A stretch of 30,214 nucleotides of DNA from JAGWRA01 sp035534615 (GTDB lineage Bacteria; Acidobacteriota; Vicinamibacteria; Vicinamibacterales; CAVVIG01). The notes beneath the pieces were generated by a model. That model worked only from the letters and a program-made list of their open reading frames with translations, ran no database searches and was not told the DNA's origin. The stretch lies in assembly GCA_035534615.1 (NCBI GenBank), contig DATLRO010000055.1, forward strand, positions 1 to 30,214, given 5' to 3'. The position numbers and the translations under genes are program-made. Each line of letters begins with the position of its first letter. The first letter of the stretch is position 1. Of the stretch, positions 5,523 to 15,214 are shown in pieces.

Positions 5523-8500
5523 ATGAGTGAAGAGCACAAAATCGACCTGGCGGCCATCCGCGCCCGACTGGCCGGCTCGAACGGCCCGGAATACTGGCGC
5601 AGCCTCGAAGAACTCTCGGAGAGCCAGGGCTTTCAGGAGATTCTGCAGCGCGAGTTCCCCAGCCGCGCCTCGGAGTGGCTGGACCCGGTCGGCCGCCGGT
5701 CGTTCCTGAAGCTGATGGGGGCGTCGCTGGCGCTGGCGGGGGTGACCGCCTGCACCAAGCAGCCGCTCGAGCAGATCGTCCCGTACGTCACGCAGCCCGA
5801 GGAGATCATCCTCGGCCGGCCGCTGTACTTCGCCACGGCGATGACGATGGGCGGGGTCAGCACGGGGCTGCTGGTCGAGAGCAACGAAGGGCGGCCGACG
5901 AAGATCGAGGGGAACGTCCTCCATCCCGAGAGCCTCGGCGCGACGACCGGCTACGCGCAGGGGTCGGTGCTCTCGCTCTACGATCCCGACCGCGCGAAGA
6001 CGGCGACGTACCTCGGCGACGACAAGCCGTGGAAGTCGTTCGTCGGCGCCATGCAGACGCTGATGCAGGTCAAGCGCGCCAGCAAGGGCGCCGGCCTGCG
6101 GATCCTGACCGAGACGGTGGTGTCGCCGTCGCTTGCGGATCAGCTGCAGCAGCTGCTGACCGACTATCCGAACGCGAAGTGGCATCAGTACGAGCAGACG
6201 GGGCGGGATCACGTGCGGGCGGGCGCGAAGCAGGCCTTCGGGCGCTACGTCGACATGCGGTACCACTTCGAGCGTGCCGACGTCATCCTGTCGCTGAACG
6301 CCGACTTCCTGAACTGCGGCCCGGGCCTGCTGCGCTACGCGCGCGACTTCGCGGATCACCGGCGGATCACCGGGCCGGACAGCACGATGAGCCGGCTGTA
6401 CGTGGCGGAAAGCGCGCTGACGAACACCGGCGCGGCCGCCGACCATCGCTGGCCGATGCGTCCGAGCCAGATCGGCCCGTTCGCCGCGGCGGTGGCGGCG
6501 GCGGTCGGCGTGGCGGGGGTCACGCCGTCGTCGGGGCTCTCCGCGGACCTGCAGAAGCAGGCGGCGGCGGTCGCCCGCGACCTGCAGCAGCATCGCGGGG
6601 CGTCGATCGTGATTGCCGGCGAGGACCAGCCGCCGGCGGTGCACGTGCTCGCGCACGCGCTGAACACGGCGCTCGGCAACGCCGGCACGACGGTGGTCTA
6701 CACCGATCCGGTGGAGGCGAATCCGGTCGACCAGCTCGAGTCGCTGCGCGAGCTGGTGGCCGACATGAACGCCAGCAAGGTCGACCTGCTCATCATCCTC
6801 GGCGGCAACCCGGTGTACACCGCGCCGGCCGACCTCCCGTTCAACGCCGCGCTGTCGAAGGTCGCGATGCGGGTGCACCTGGCGTCGCACTTCAACGAGA
6901 CGTCGGCGAACTGCGAATGGCACGTGCCCGAGACCCATTACCTCGAGGCGTGGGGCGACGGGCGCGCGTTCGACGGCACGATCTCGATCGCGCAGCCGCT
7001 GATCGCGCCGCTCTACGAGGGCAAATCGGCGCACGAAGTGCTGGCGGCCCTGTCGGACGCGCCCGATCGGTCCGGCTACCAGATCGTCCGGGAGTTCTGG
7101 ATGCGGCAGTTCGCGGCCGGTCAGGGGCCGTCGGCGCCGGCCGCCGCCGCGGTGCCGGCAACGGCCGACAAGACCAAGGCGCGGGCGGGCGGCCCGATGC
7201 AGGCGCGCATGGGGACGGCCGGGCCGGTCACCAGCGCCGCGCCGGCCGCGGGCGCGACGCCGCTGGCGGCGACCCTCGCGGCCTCCGCCGCGGCGGAGCC
7301 GGCGCCCGGGCCCGGCGACGATCCCTTCACCTGGTTCTGGCGCAAGGTGCTGAACGACGGCGTGATGGCGGACACGGCGTACGCGCCGCTCGCGGTCAGC
7401 TTCAGCGGCACGATTCCGCCGCTGCCGCCGGCGCCGCCGGCCGGGCCGGGGCTCGAGTTCATCTACCGGCTGGATCCGACGACGTACGACGGCCGCTTCG
7501 CGAACAACGGCTGGCTGCAGGAGCTGCCGAAGCCGCTGACGCGGCTGACGTGGGACAACGCCGTGGTGATCAGCCCGGCGACCGCGGAGCAGTTCGGCTT
7601 CGTCACGCGCTACGCGTATCAGGGCGGCGAGCACGGCCAGGCGCTCGTCGACCTGGTCGAACTGACCCTCGACGGCCGGACGGTGAAGGCGCCGGTCTGG
7701 GTCATGCCGGGCCACGCGGACGGCTGCGCGACGCTGTATCTCGGCTACGGCCGGACGCGCGCCGGGCACGTCGGCAACGGCACCGGCTACAACGCGAATC
7801 TGATCCGGACGTCGACCGCCGCGTGGGGCGGGTCGGGGCTGCAGGTGAAGAAGCTGGACGAGGAGTATCACCTCGCGTCGATCGAGGGGCACTACTCGAT
7901 GCAGGGGCGCGGGTTCGTGCAGGTGGCGACGCTCGAGGCGTTCAGGAAGAATCCGGCCTTCGTGAAGGAGGCGGTGGAGACGCCGTCGTCGGGCGACACG
8001 ATGTTCGACCCGGCGGAGCACCCGTACCTCGGGTACGCCTGGGCGATGAGCATCGACCTGAACGCGTGCGTGGCGTGCGGGACCTGCGTCATCGCGTGTC
8101 AGGCGGAGAACAACATTCCGGTGGTCGGCAAGGACCAGGTGATGGCCGGCCGCGAGATGCACTGGCTCCGCGTCGACCGGTACTTCCAGGGGACGCTGGA
8201 GAACCCGGCGGTGTACGCGCAGCCGGTGCCGTGCCAGCAGTGCGAGAACGCGCCGTGCGAACTGGTGTGCCCGGTGGGGGCGACGGTTCACAGCTCGGAA
8301 GGGCTGAACGACATGGTGTACAACCGCTGCGTGGGGACGCGGTACTGCTCGAACAACTGTCCCTACAAGGTGCGGCGGTTCAACTTCCTGCTCTACCAGG
8401 ACTGGAACACGCCGAGCCTGAAGTTCGTGCGCAATCCGGACGTGACGGTGCGGAGCCGCGGCGTCATGGAGAAGTGCACGTATTGCGTGCAGCGCATCCA

Positions 8501-8762
8501 GGAAGCCAAGATCGAGTCCGAGAAGCAGAACCGGAAGGTGCGGGACGGCGAAATCGTCACGGCGTGCCAGGCGGTCTGTCCGACCGACGCGATCATCTTC
8601 GGGGACATCAACGATCCGGCGAGCCGGGTGTCGAAGCTGAAGGCCCAGACCCGGAACTACGGTCTGCTGGCCGAGCTGAACACGCGCCCGCGGACGACGT
8701 ATCTGGCGCTGCTGAAGAATCCGAATCCCGAGCTAGCGGCGACGGCGCCGGTCAACAGCTAG
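5523..8762 (+). CDS. actB: ACIII subunit ActB, molybdopterin-oxidoreductase-like/Fe-S fusion
   Basis: A 1079-residue fusion of a molybdopterin-oxidoreductase-like large domain with a ferredoxin-type domain. Residues 1-50 form the short extension (EYWRSLEEL...REFP) of the 'TAT-variant-translocated' family. A twin-arginine signal GRRSFLKLMGASLALAG follows at 57-73. In characterised ACIII this large domain carries no molybdenum cofactor. The C-terminus binds Fe-S clusters: CVACGTCVIAC from C849, CQQCENAPCELVC from C904, CVGTRYCSNNC after it, and CTYCVQR from C985 paired with CQAVCP. These motifs suit three 4Fe-4S and one 3Fe-4S clusters as in known ActB. Between the two parts, about residues 531-600 form a low-complexity Ala/Pro-rich insert. 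Electrons probably pass from quinol through these clusters to ActA and ActE hemes. The gene is followed by actC after 18 bp. Confidence 0.93.
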   Translation: MSEEHKIDLAAIRARLAGSNGPEYWRSLEELSESQGFQEILQREFPSRASEWLDPVGRRSFLKLMGASLALAGVTACTKQPLEQIVPYVTQPEEIILGRPLYFATAMTMGGVSTGLLVESNEGRPTKIEGNVLHPESLGATTGYAQGSVLSLYDPDRAKTATYLGDDKPWKSFVGAMQTLMQVKRASKGAGLRILTETVVSPSLADQLQQLLTDYPNAKWHQYEQTGRDHVRAGAKQAFGRYVDMRYHFERADVILSLNADFLNCGPGLLRYARDFADHRRITGPDSTMSRLYVAESALTNTGAAADHRWPMRPSQIGPFAAAVAAAVGVAGVTPSSGLSADLQKQAAAVARDLQQHRGASIVIAGEDQPPAVHVLAHALNTALGNAGTTVVYTDPVEANPVDQLESLRELVADMNASKVDLLIILGGNPVYTAPADLPFNAALSKVAMRVHLASHFNETSANCEWHVPETHYLEAWGDGRAFDGTISIAQPLIAPLYEGKSAHEVLAALSDAPDRSGYQIVREFWMRQFAAGQGPSAPAAAAVPATADKTKARAGGPMQARMGTAGPVTSAAPAAGATPLAATLAASAAAEPAPGPGDDPFTWFWRKVLNDGVMADTAYAPLAVSFSGTIPPLPPAPPAGPGLEFIYRLDPTTYDGRFANNGWLQELPKPLTRLTWDNAVVISPATAEQFGFVTRYAYQGGEHGQALVDLVELTLDGRTVKAPVWVMPGHADGCATLYLGYGRTRAGHVGNGTGYNANLIRTSTAAWGGSGLQVKKLDEEYHLASIEGHYSMQGRGFVQVATLEAFRKNPAFVKEAVETPSSGDTMFDPAEHPYLGYAWAMSIDLNACVACGTCVIACQAENNIPVVGKDQVMAGREMHWLRVDRYFQGTLENPAVYAQPVPCQQCENAPCELVCPVGATVHSSEGLNDMVYNRCVGTRYCSNNCPYKVRRFNFLLYQDWNTPSLKFVRNPDVTVRSRGVMEKCTYCVQRIQEAKIESEKQNRKVRDGEIVTACQAVCPTDAIIFGDINDPASRVSKLKAQTRNYGLLAELNTRPRTTYLALLKNPNPELAATAPVNS

Positions 8763-8780
8763 ACCGAGAGCGACATCAAC

Positions 8781-10187
<1,407 letters not shown>

Positions 10188-10232
10188 CGGGCGGCCGCCG
10201 GCGGGACGAGGCGGCGTGGTACGGTGCAGACT

Positions 10233-10781
10233 ATGCATGAGCACGGGAAGGAACCGGCGCTGTACGGCCTGATGGCCGAATTCGAGGAAGCGGGCGCCCT
10301 CGTCAAGGCGGCGCGGCACGCGCACGAGGCCGGCTACCGGCATCTCGACGCGTACTCGCCGGTGCCGATCGAGGAGATCTACGAGGCGATCGACCTGCAC
10401 CAGAACGAAGTGCCGCTCACGGCGCTGATCGGGGGGATCACGGGCTGCCTCACCGGCTTCTTCCTCCAGTACTGGGTCTCGGTGATTGCCTATCCGATCA
10501 ACGTCGGCGGCCGCCCGTTCAACAGCTGGCCGGCCTTCATCCCGGTCACGTTCGAGCTGACGATCCTGTTCGCCGCGCTGACGACGGCGCTCGGCATGCT
10601 GGCGCTCAACGGGCTGCCGCAGCCGTATCACCCGGTCTTCAACGTGCCCGGCTTCGAGCGCGCCACGACCGACCGGTTCTTCCTGTGCATCGAATCGAAG
10701 GATGCGAAGTTCGACCGCGAGGGGACGCGGGCGTTCCTCGAGAGCCTTCGCCCGCGAGAGGTGACGGACGTTGTCCCGTAA
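10233..10781 (+). CDS. actD: ACIII subunit ActD (DUF3341)
   Basis: A 182-residue membrane protein of the DUF3341 family. It starts with the typical LYGLMAEFEEAGALVKAAR, a soluble ferredoxin-like alpha/beta part with GYRHLDAYSPVPIEEI. Two membrane hairpin segments follow (about residues 60-85, TALIGGITGCLTGFFLQYW, and 100-125). The C-terminal tail reads FFLCIESKDAKFDREGTRAFLESL. ATG at 10233 is preferred over GTG at 10224 because it directly precedes the conserved start of the family. In ACIII structures this subunit helps hold ActB and ActC together. Its 3' end overlaps the TTG start of actE by 11 nt, indicating translational coupling. Confidence 0.88.
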   Translation: MHEHGKEPALYGLMAEFEEAGALVKAARHAHEAGYRHLDAYSPVPIEEIYEAIDLHQNEVPLTALIGGITGCLTGFFLQYWVSVIAYPINVGGRPFNSWPAFIPVTFELTILFAALTTALGMLALNGLPQPYHPVFNVPGFERATTDRFFLCIESKDAKFDREGTRAFLESLRPREVTDVVP

Positions 10782-11367
10782 ATTCCTGGCGCTCGGCGCC
10801 TGCAGTCTCCTGCTGCTGTTCGCGGCCGGCTGCCGGCAGGACATGCACAATCAGCCGAAGTACCTGCCGCTGCGCCCGACCAACTTCTTCGGCGACGGCC
10901 GATCGGAGCGGCCGCTGGTGAAGGGGACCGTCGCCCGCGGCCAGCTGCGGGAGGACGATCTCCTGTACACCGGCGAGATCGACGGGAAGGTGGCCAACGA
11001 GTTCCCGTACCCGGTGACGGCGGCGATGGTCGCCCGGGGCCGGCAGCGGTTCGACATCTTCTGTTCGCCGTGTCACGGGACGACCGGCCTCGGCAACGGG
11101 ATGGTCGTGCAGCGCGGCTACCGGCGGCCGCCGTCCTACTTCGAAGCCCGGCTGATGAACGCGCCGCTCGGCCACTTCTACGACGTGATCACGAACGGCT
11201 TCGGCGCGATGCCCGATTACCGGGATCAGGTGCCGGTGCGCGACCGGTGGGCCATCGTGGCGTACATCAAGGCGCTGCAGCTGAGCGAGAGCGCGACGCT
11301 CGACGACGTGCCGCCGGCCGAACGGGCCAAACTGCAGGCGCAGAACGCGTCCGGCGGACAGAATTAG
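10771..11367 (+). CDS. actE: ACIII subunit ActE, monoheme cytochrome c lipoprotein
   Basis: A 198-residue monoheme cytochrome c. It starts at TTG (10771), overlapping actD; this start gives a clean lipoprotein signal, LGACSLLLLFAAGC, with the lipid-attachment Cys at residue 21. The heme site is CSPCH (C98, C101, H102) inside GRQRFDIFCSPCHG, and the likely axial Met is in GFGAMPDY. The C-terminal helix DRWAIVAYIKALQLSE is typical of the class I cytochrome fold. As part of ACIII it is the probable exit point for electrons toward the CoxB cytochrome domain or a soluble carrier. The spacing to actF is 38 bp. Confidence 0.9.
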   Translation: MSRKFLALGACSLLLLFAAGCRQDMHNQPKYLPLRPTNFFGDGRSERPLVKGTVARGQLREDDLLYTGEIDGKVANEFPYPVTAAMVARGRQRFDIFCSPCHGTTGLGNGMVVQRGYRRPPSYFEARLMNAPLGHFYDVITNGFGAMPDYRDQVPVRDRWAIVAYIKALQLSESATLDDVPPAERAKLQAQNASGGQN

Positions 11368-11405
11368 CGATTCAGCGACGAGGCTGAGGAACGAAGACCC
11401 GACCC

Positions 11406-12590
11406 ATGCCAACCGAGTACCCCGTTCCATCCGACATTCAGCGGCTGCAGCGGCCCGCCCTGCTCGGCGGTGCCGTGCTGTTCGTCGCCTGTCTCGTGGG
11501 TGGATATTTCAGTCCGGCCCAGTTCTTCCACTCCTATCTGATCGCCTACATCCTGGTGCTGAACATCGCCATCGGCTGCATGGCCGTGACGATGGTGCAG
11601 CACCTGACGGGCGGCAACTGGGGCGTCATCACCCGGCGCCTGCTCGAGGCGGGATCGCGGACGATGCCGCTGCTGGCCCTGCTGTTCATCCCGATCATCT
11701 TCGGGATCCACTCGCTCTACAGCTGGTCGAATCCGGCCGTCGTGGCCTCCGATCACTTCGTCCGCGACAAGGCGGCGTACCTGAACGAGCCGTTCTTCAT
11801 CGTGCGGGCGGTCATCTATTTCATCGTCTGGTGGAGCATCGCGCACTTCCTGAACAAGTGGTCGCTGGAGCAGGACCGCACGGGCGACCCGGCGATCAGC
11901 CGGCGGCTTCAGCGGCTGAGCGGCGGCGGCCTGGTGCTCTACGGCATCACGATCACGTTCGCCGTCACCGACTGGCTGATGTCGCTGCAGCCGCACTGGT
12001 ACTCGACCATCTTCGGCATGATTTTCATGGCCGGCGAGGGGCTGAGCGCGTTCTCCTTCGTCATCGCGATTCTGTGCTGGCTGGCCCGGCGCGAGCCGCT
12101 GCAGAGCATCCTGTCGTCCAGGCAGATGATCGACCTGGGCAACCTGATGCTCGCGTTCGTCATCCTCTGGACGTACACCTCGTTCTCGCAGTTCCTGCTG
12201 ATCTGGGCCGGGAACCTGCCCGAGGAAATCGTCTTCTACGTGCCGCGGTTCAAGCACGGCTGGCAGGTGATCGGCGTCTTCCTGGTGCTGTTCCACTTCG
12301 CCGTGCCGTTCCTGCTGCTGCTGCACCGATCGATCAAGGGACGGGTGGCGCGGATCGGCGCCGTGGCGATGGCGCTGGTGGCGGCCCGGTGGCTGGACAT
12401 CTACTGGATGGTGGCGCCGTCGATCCACAAGTCGCTGTACCTCTCCTGGATGGACGTCGCCGCGCCGCTGGCGCTCGGCGGCCTCTGGCTGGCGACCTGG
12501 GCGTGGCAGCTGCAGGGCCGTCCGCTGCTGCCGCTGCGCGATCCGCTGCTCGCGCAGGCGCTGCGATACGGCCACGAGCATTCGCACTGA
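11406..12590 (+). CDS. actF: ACIII subunit ActF, polytopic membrane protein
   Basis: A 394-residue membrane protein with about ten hydrophobic helices, the second large integral subunit of ACIII and distantly similar to ActC. Landmarks include GGYFSPAQFFHSYLIAYILVLNIAIGCMAV near the N-terminus, TGGNWGVITRRLLEAG after helix 3, IFGIHSLYSWSNP, and a conserved motif around IYWMVAPSIHKSLYLSWMD near residue 335. The hydrophilic segments are short, as expected for a mainly membrane-embedded subunit that may contribute to a proton pathway. It ends with a His-rich tail (GHEHSH). The gene order actA-B-C-D-E-F matches the standard ACIII operon. Confidence 0.9.
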   Translation: MPTEYPVPSDIQRLQRPALLGGAVLFVACLVGGYFSPAQFFHSYLIAYILVLNIAIGCMAVTMVQHLTGGNWGVITRRLLEAGSRTMPLLALLFIPIIFGIHSLYSWSNPAVVASDHFVRDKAAYLNEPFFIVRAVIYFIVWWSIAHFLNKWSLEQDRTGDPAISRRLQRLSGGGLVLYGITITFAVTDWLMSLQPHWYSTIFGMIFMAGEGLSAFSFVIAILCWLARREPLQSILSSRQMIDLGNLMLAFVILWTYTSFSQFLLIWAGNLPEEIVFYVPRFKHGWQVIGVFLVLFHFAVPFLLLLHRSIKGRVARIGAVAMALVAARWLDIYWMVAPSIHKSLYLSWMDVAAPLALGGLWLATWAWQLQGRPLLPLRDPLLAQALRYGHEHSH

Positions 12591-12640
12591 GGACCGGACG
12601 GGAGAGCGGGGCGCCGGGCGCCCGCCGCCGACATTGACCT

Positions 12641-13171
12641 ATGAGTGACGCACCACACCAGGCCGCCTATCACGATCCGGACGTCGCCCACGAGGACGCC
12701 GACATCAGCTTCAACGGAGCGGTGGCGTTCGGCGTGTCGCTGATCGTCACGTGCGTTCTCTGCGGGGTGGTGGTCGCCGTGCTGTTCCGCGTGTTCGCCG
12801 GCACGACGCTCCGGCAGGCGCCCGGGCTGGGCGCGGTGAACGTCGACGTCGCCCCGATGGAGAAGATCGAGTCGCCGACGCAGATGCAGACGTATCCGCT
12901 GCAGCCGGCCGCCAGCACGCCGATCGGTCCGGGCGTCCAGGCGAATCCGCCGGCCGACCTGGCCGCGCTGCTGGCGCGGGAGAACGCCATCCTGGACACC
13001 TACGGGTGGGTGGACCAGTCGAACGGGGTGGTGCGCATCCCGATCGCGCGGGCGATGCAGCTGCTCGTGCAGCGCGGGCTGCCGTCCCGCAAGAATCCCC
13101 CACCGATTGAAAGCCCGCTGTATCCGGAGGTGTCGAGCTCGGGACGGATGATGGAGCAGCTCGTGCCGTGA
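12641..13171 (+). CDS. One-helix protein of the ACIII-caa3 cluster, function unknown
   Basis: A 176-residue protein with an acidic N-terminus and a single membrane helix (about residues 24-50, NGAVAFGVSLIVTCVLCGVVVAVLF in two pieces). A Pro/Ala-rich spacer follows. The C-terminal element has ALLARENAILDTYGWVDQ and then VVRIPIARAMQLLVQRGLP. That last element looks conserved: I recall similar 'YGWVD...VRIPIxRAM' segments in proteins encoded beside ACIII or caa3 genes in other bacteria, but no defined role. Its place between actF and the SCO gene, on the same strand with small gaps, makes a role in the structure or assembly of the ACIII-oxidase assembly likely. It might correspond to the extra small subunit (ActG-like) of some ACIII complexes, which I cannot confirm. 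Confidence 0.75.
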   Translation: MSDAPHQAAYHDPDVAHEDADISFNGAVAFGVSLIVTCVLCGVVVAVLFRVFAGTTLRQAPGLGAVNVDVAPMEKIESPTQMQTYPLQPAASTPIGPGVQANPPADLAALLARENAILDTYGWVDQSNGVVRIPIARAMQLLVQRGLPSRKNPPPIESPLYPEVSSSGRMMEQLVP

Positions 13172-13236
13172 GCGGCAGGGGCGGCGGAGGACCGGGGTCG
13201 AGGAGACGGAGCCACAGAGAAAGTCGAAGTCAAGTC

Positions 13237-14169
13237 ATGAAATTCCAATACGCGCGATCGATCGTCGTCGCCCTCGGCGTCCTGGCGTGCGTCTCGGCGG
13301 TGCCGCGGCCGGCCCAGGCGCAGGCGGATCAACGCGGCGCGAGTTTGTGGGCGGGCGGTGCCACTAACAAGGCGGGCGTGCCGGCCACCTCGTCGACGCA
13401 GATCCTGAAGCAGGTCGGGTTCGACCAGCGGCTGAACCACCAGGTGCCGCTCAACCTGACGTTCCGTGACGCGACCGGCCGGCAGGTGACGCTCGGACAG
13501 TACTTCGGCAAGCGGCCGGTGGTGCTGGCGCTTGTCTACTTCAACTGTCCGATGCTCTGCACGCAGGTCATGGACGGGACGGTGGCGGCGCTCAAGTCGA
13601 TGACGCTGCAGGCGGGCAAGGACTACAACTTCGTCGTCGTCAGCTTCGACCCGCGGGATACGCCGAAACTGGCGGCGGAGAAACAGGCGTACTACATCAA
13701 GGACTACGGGACGCACGGAGACGGGGCCGACGGCTTCCACTTTCTGACCGGCCAGGAGCCGGAAATCCAAGCGCTGACCAAGGCGGTCGGGTTCCGTTAC
13801 GTGTGGGATCCGACGGTCGGCCAGTTCGCGCACCCGACCGGCATCGTGGTGATCACCCCGCAGGGGCGCGTCGCGCGATACCTGTTCGGCATCGACTTTT
13901 CTCCCCGCGATCTGCGGTTCGCCCTGGTCCAGGCGTCAAACGGCAAGATCGGAACCCCGGTGGATGAGCTGCTGCTCTACTGCTACCATTACGACCCGCT
14001 GACGGGGAAGTACGACGTGCTCACGATGCGACTGCTGCGCGTCGCCGGCGTGCTGACGGTGCTGGCGATGGGTTCGTTCATTTTCATCATGTGGCGGATG
14101 GAGAAGCGCGGCACTCACCGGGCGATTCCGCCTGCGGCCGGATCCGCGGTATCCGGCAGAAAAGCATAA
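13237..14169 (+). CDS. SCO1/SenC-type copper chaperone for cytochrome oxidase
   Basis: A 310-residue SCO-family protein that delivers copper to, or reduces, the CuA site of cytochrome c oxidase subunit II in the periplasm. ATG at 13237 is chosen because a signal peptide follows (SIVVALGVLACVSAVPRPAQAQA); the upstream in-frame extension to 13168 is basic and unlikely. The thioredoxin-like domain has the copper-binding NCPMLC (C104, C108) and the distal His in FAHPTGIVV (H199), so all three ligands are present. Unlike short SCO proteins it has a C-terminal membrane helix (VLTVLAMGSFIFIMW) near residue 285. It sits directly upstream of coxB, its expected client, with a 9-bp gap. Confidence 0.92.
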   Translation: MKFQYARSIVVALGVLACVSAVPRPAQAQADQRGASLWAGGATNKAGVPATSSTQILKQVGFDQRLNHQVPLNLTFRDATGRQVTLGQYFGKRPVVLALVYFNCPMLCTQVMDGTVAALKSMTLQAGKDYNFVVVSFDPRDTPKLAAEKQAYYIKDYGTHGDGADGFHFLTGQEPEIQALTKAVGFRYVWDPTVGQFAHPTGIVVITPQGRVARYLFGIDFSPRDLRFALVQASNGKIGTPVDELLLYCYHYDPLTGKYDVLTMRLLRVAGVLTVLAMGSFIFIMWRMEKRGTHRAIPPAAGSAVSGRKA

Positions 14170-14178
14170 TTACCGACG

Positions 14179-15210
14179 ATGTTGTCCGGCATCCAGCTCT
14201 TCCCCGAAGAGGCGTCCACTTTCGCACCGAAGGTCGACGCGCTCTATTTTTTCCTTGTCGCGGTCAGCGCGTTCTTCGTCGTGCTGATTGCCGGCATGCT
14301 GCTGTTCTTCGCCATCAAGTACCGGCGGCGGAGCCCGAACGAGGTCGGCGCGCCGATCCATGGCGGCCTCCTGCTGGAGACCGTCTGGACCGTCATCCCG
14401 CTGCTGATCGCGATGGTGATGTTCGTCTGGGCGGCCGACCTCTATTTCCAGGCGTACAAGCCGCCGAAGGGGCCGGCCATCAACGTGTACGTGCTGGCGA
14501 AGCAGTGGATGTGGAAGTTCCAGCACATGGACGGCCAGCGCGAGATCAACGAGCTGCACATCCCGGTGGACCAGCGGATCAAGCTGATCATGACGTCGCA
14601 GGACGTCATTCACAGCTTCTTCGTCCCTGATTTCCGCGTGAAGATGGACGTTCTGCCGGGCCGGTACCGCACGCTCTGGTTCGAGGCGACCAGGGTCGGG
14701 ACGTATCACCTGTTCTGTTCGCAGTACTGCGGCACGGGGCATTCGCGGATGACCGGCGAGGTCATCGTCATGACGCCGGAGGCGTACGCCGCCTGGAAGG
14801 CGGGCGGCGTGAGCGGCGACACGATGGCGACGGCCGGGGAGAAGCTCTTCACGAACCTCGCCTGCGTCACCTGTCACAACGCGCAGTCGGGCGCCCGCGG
14901 CCCGATCCTGACCGGACTGTTCAACCAGAAAGTGGCGCTGACGGGCGGACACCCGGTCGTGGCCGACGACGCGTACCTGCGTCAGTCCATCATGAACCCC
15001 GGCTCCCAGGTCGTGGCCGGCTACCAGCCGATCATGCCGACCTATCAGGGGCTCGTGAACGAGGAACAGCTCCTCGATCTGATCGAGTACATCAAGACGC
15101 TGAAGGCGATGCCGGCCGTGCCGACGGTGACCACATCAGAGCCTGACGGTCGCGCGGTGCCGAAGTCGTCGGCTCGGTCGTTGCCGGTCGCCCCGTCGGC
15201 CCAGAGATAG
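14179..15210 (+). CDS. coxB: Cytochrome c oxidase subunit II with fused cytochrome c domain (caa3 type)
   Basis: A 343-residue subunit II. Two membrane helices (about residues 20-48 and 68-92) precede a cupredoxin domain with the complete CuA site: FCSQYCGTGHSRM, ligands C180, C184, H188 and M191, plus the upstream His in VIHSFFVPDF. A class I cytochrome c domain is fused at the C-terminus, with CVTCH (C229, C232, H233) and axial Met in IMPTYQGLVNEEQL. This fusion defines caa3-type oxidases and lets the complex accept electrons directly, here probably from ActE or ActA. The last 25 residues are a Pro/Ser-rich tail. It starts 9 bp after the SCO gene and coxA follows 4 bp later. Confidence 0.95.
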   Translation: MLSGIQLFPEEASTFAPKVDALYFFLVAVSAFFVVLIAGMLLFFAIKYRRRSPNEVGAPIHGGLLLETVWTVIPLLIAMVMFVWAADLYFQAYKPPKGPAINVYVLAKQWMWKFQHMDGQREINELHIPVDQRIKLIMTSQDVIHSFFVPDFRVKMDVLPGRYRTLWFEATRVGTYHLFCSQYCGTGHSRMTGEVIVMTPEAYAAWKAGGVSGDTMATAGEKLFTNLACVTCHNAQSGARGPILTGLFNQKVALTGGHPVVADDAYLRQSIMNPGSQVVAGYQPIMPTYQGLVNEEQLLDLIEYIKTLKAMPAVPTVTTSEPDGRAVPKSSARSLPVAPSAQR

Positions 15211-15214
15211 AATT

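Noticed and set aside
4626..8291. A 1221-residue open frame on the minus strand opposite actA and actB
   Set aside because: It is Arg/His/Asp-rich with no domain-like pattern and lies fully antisense to clear heme and Fe-S genes; GC-rich codon bias creates such frames.
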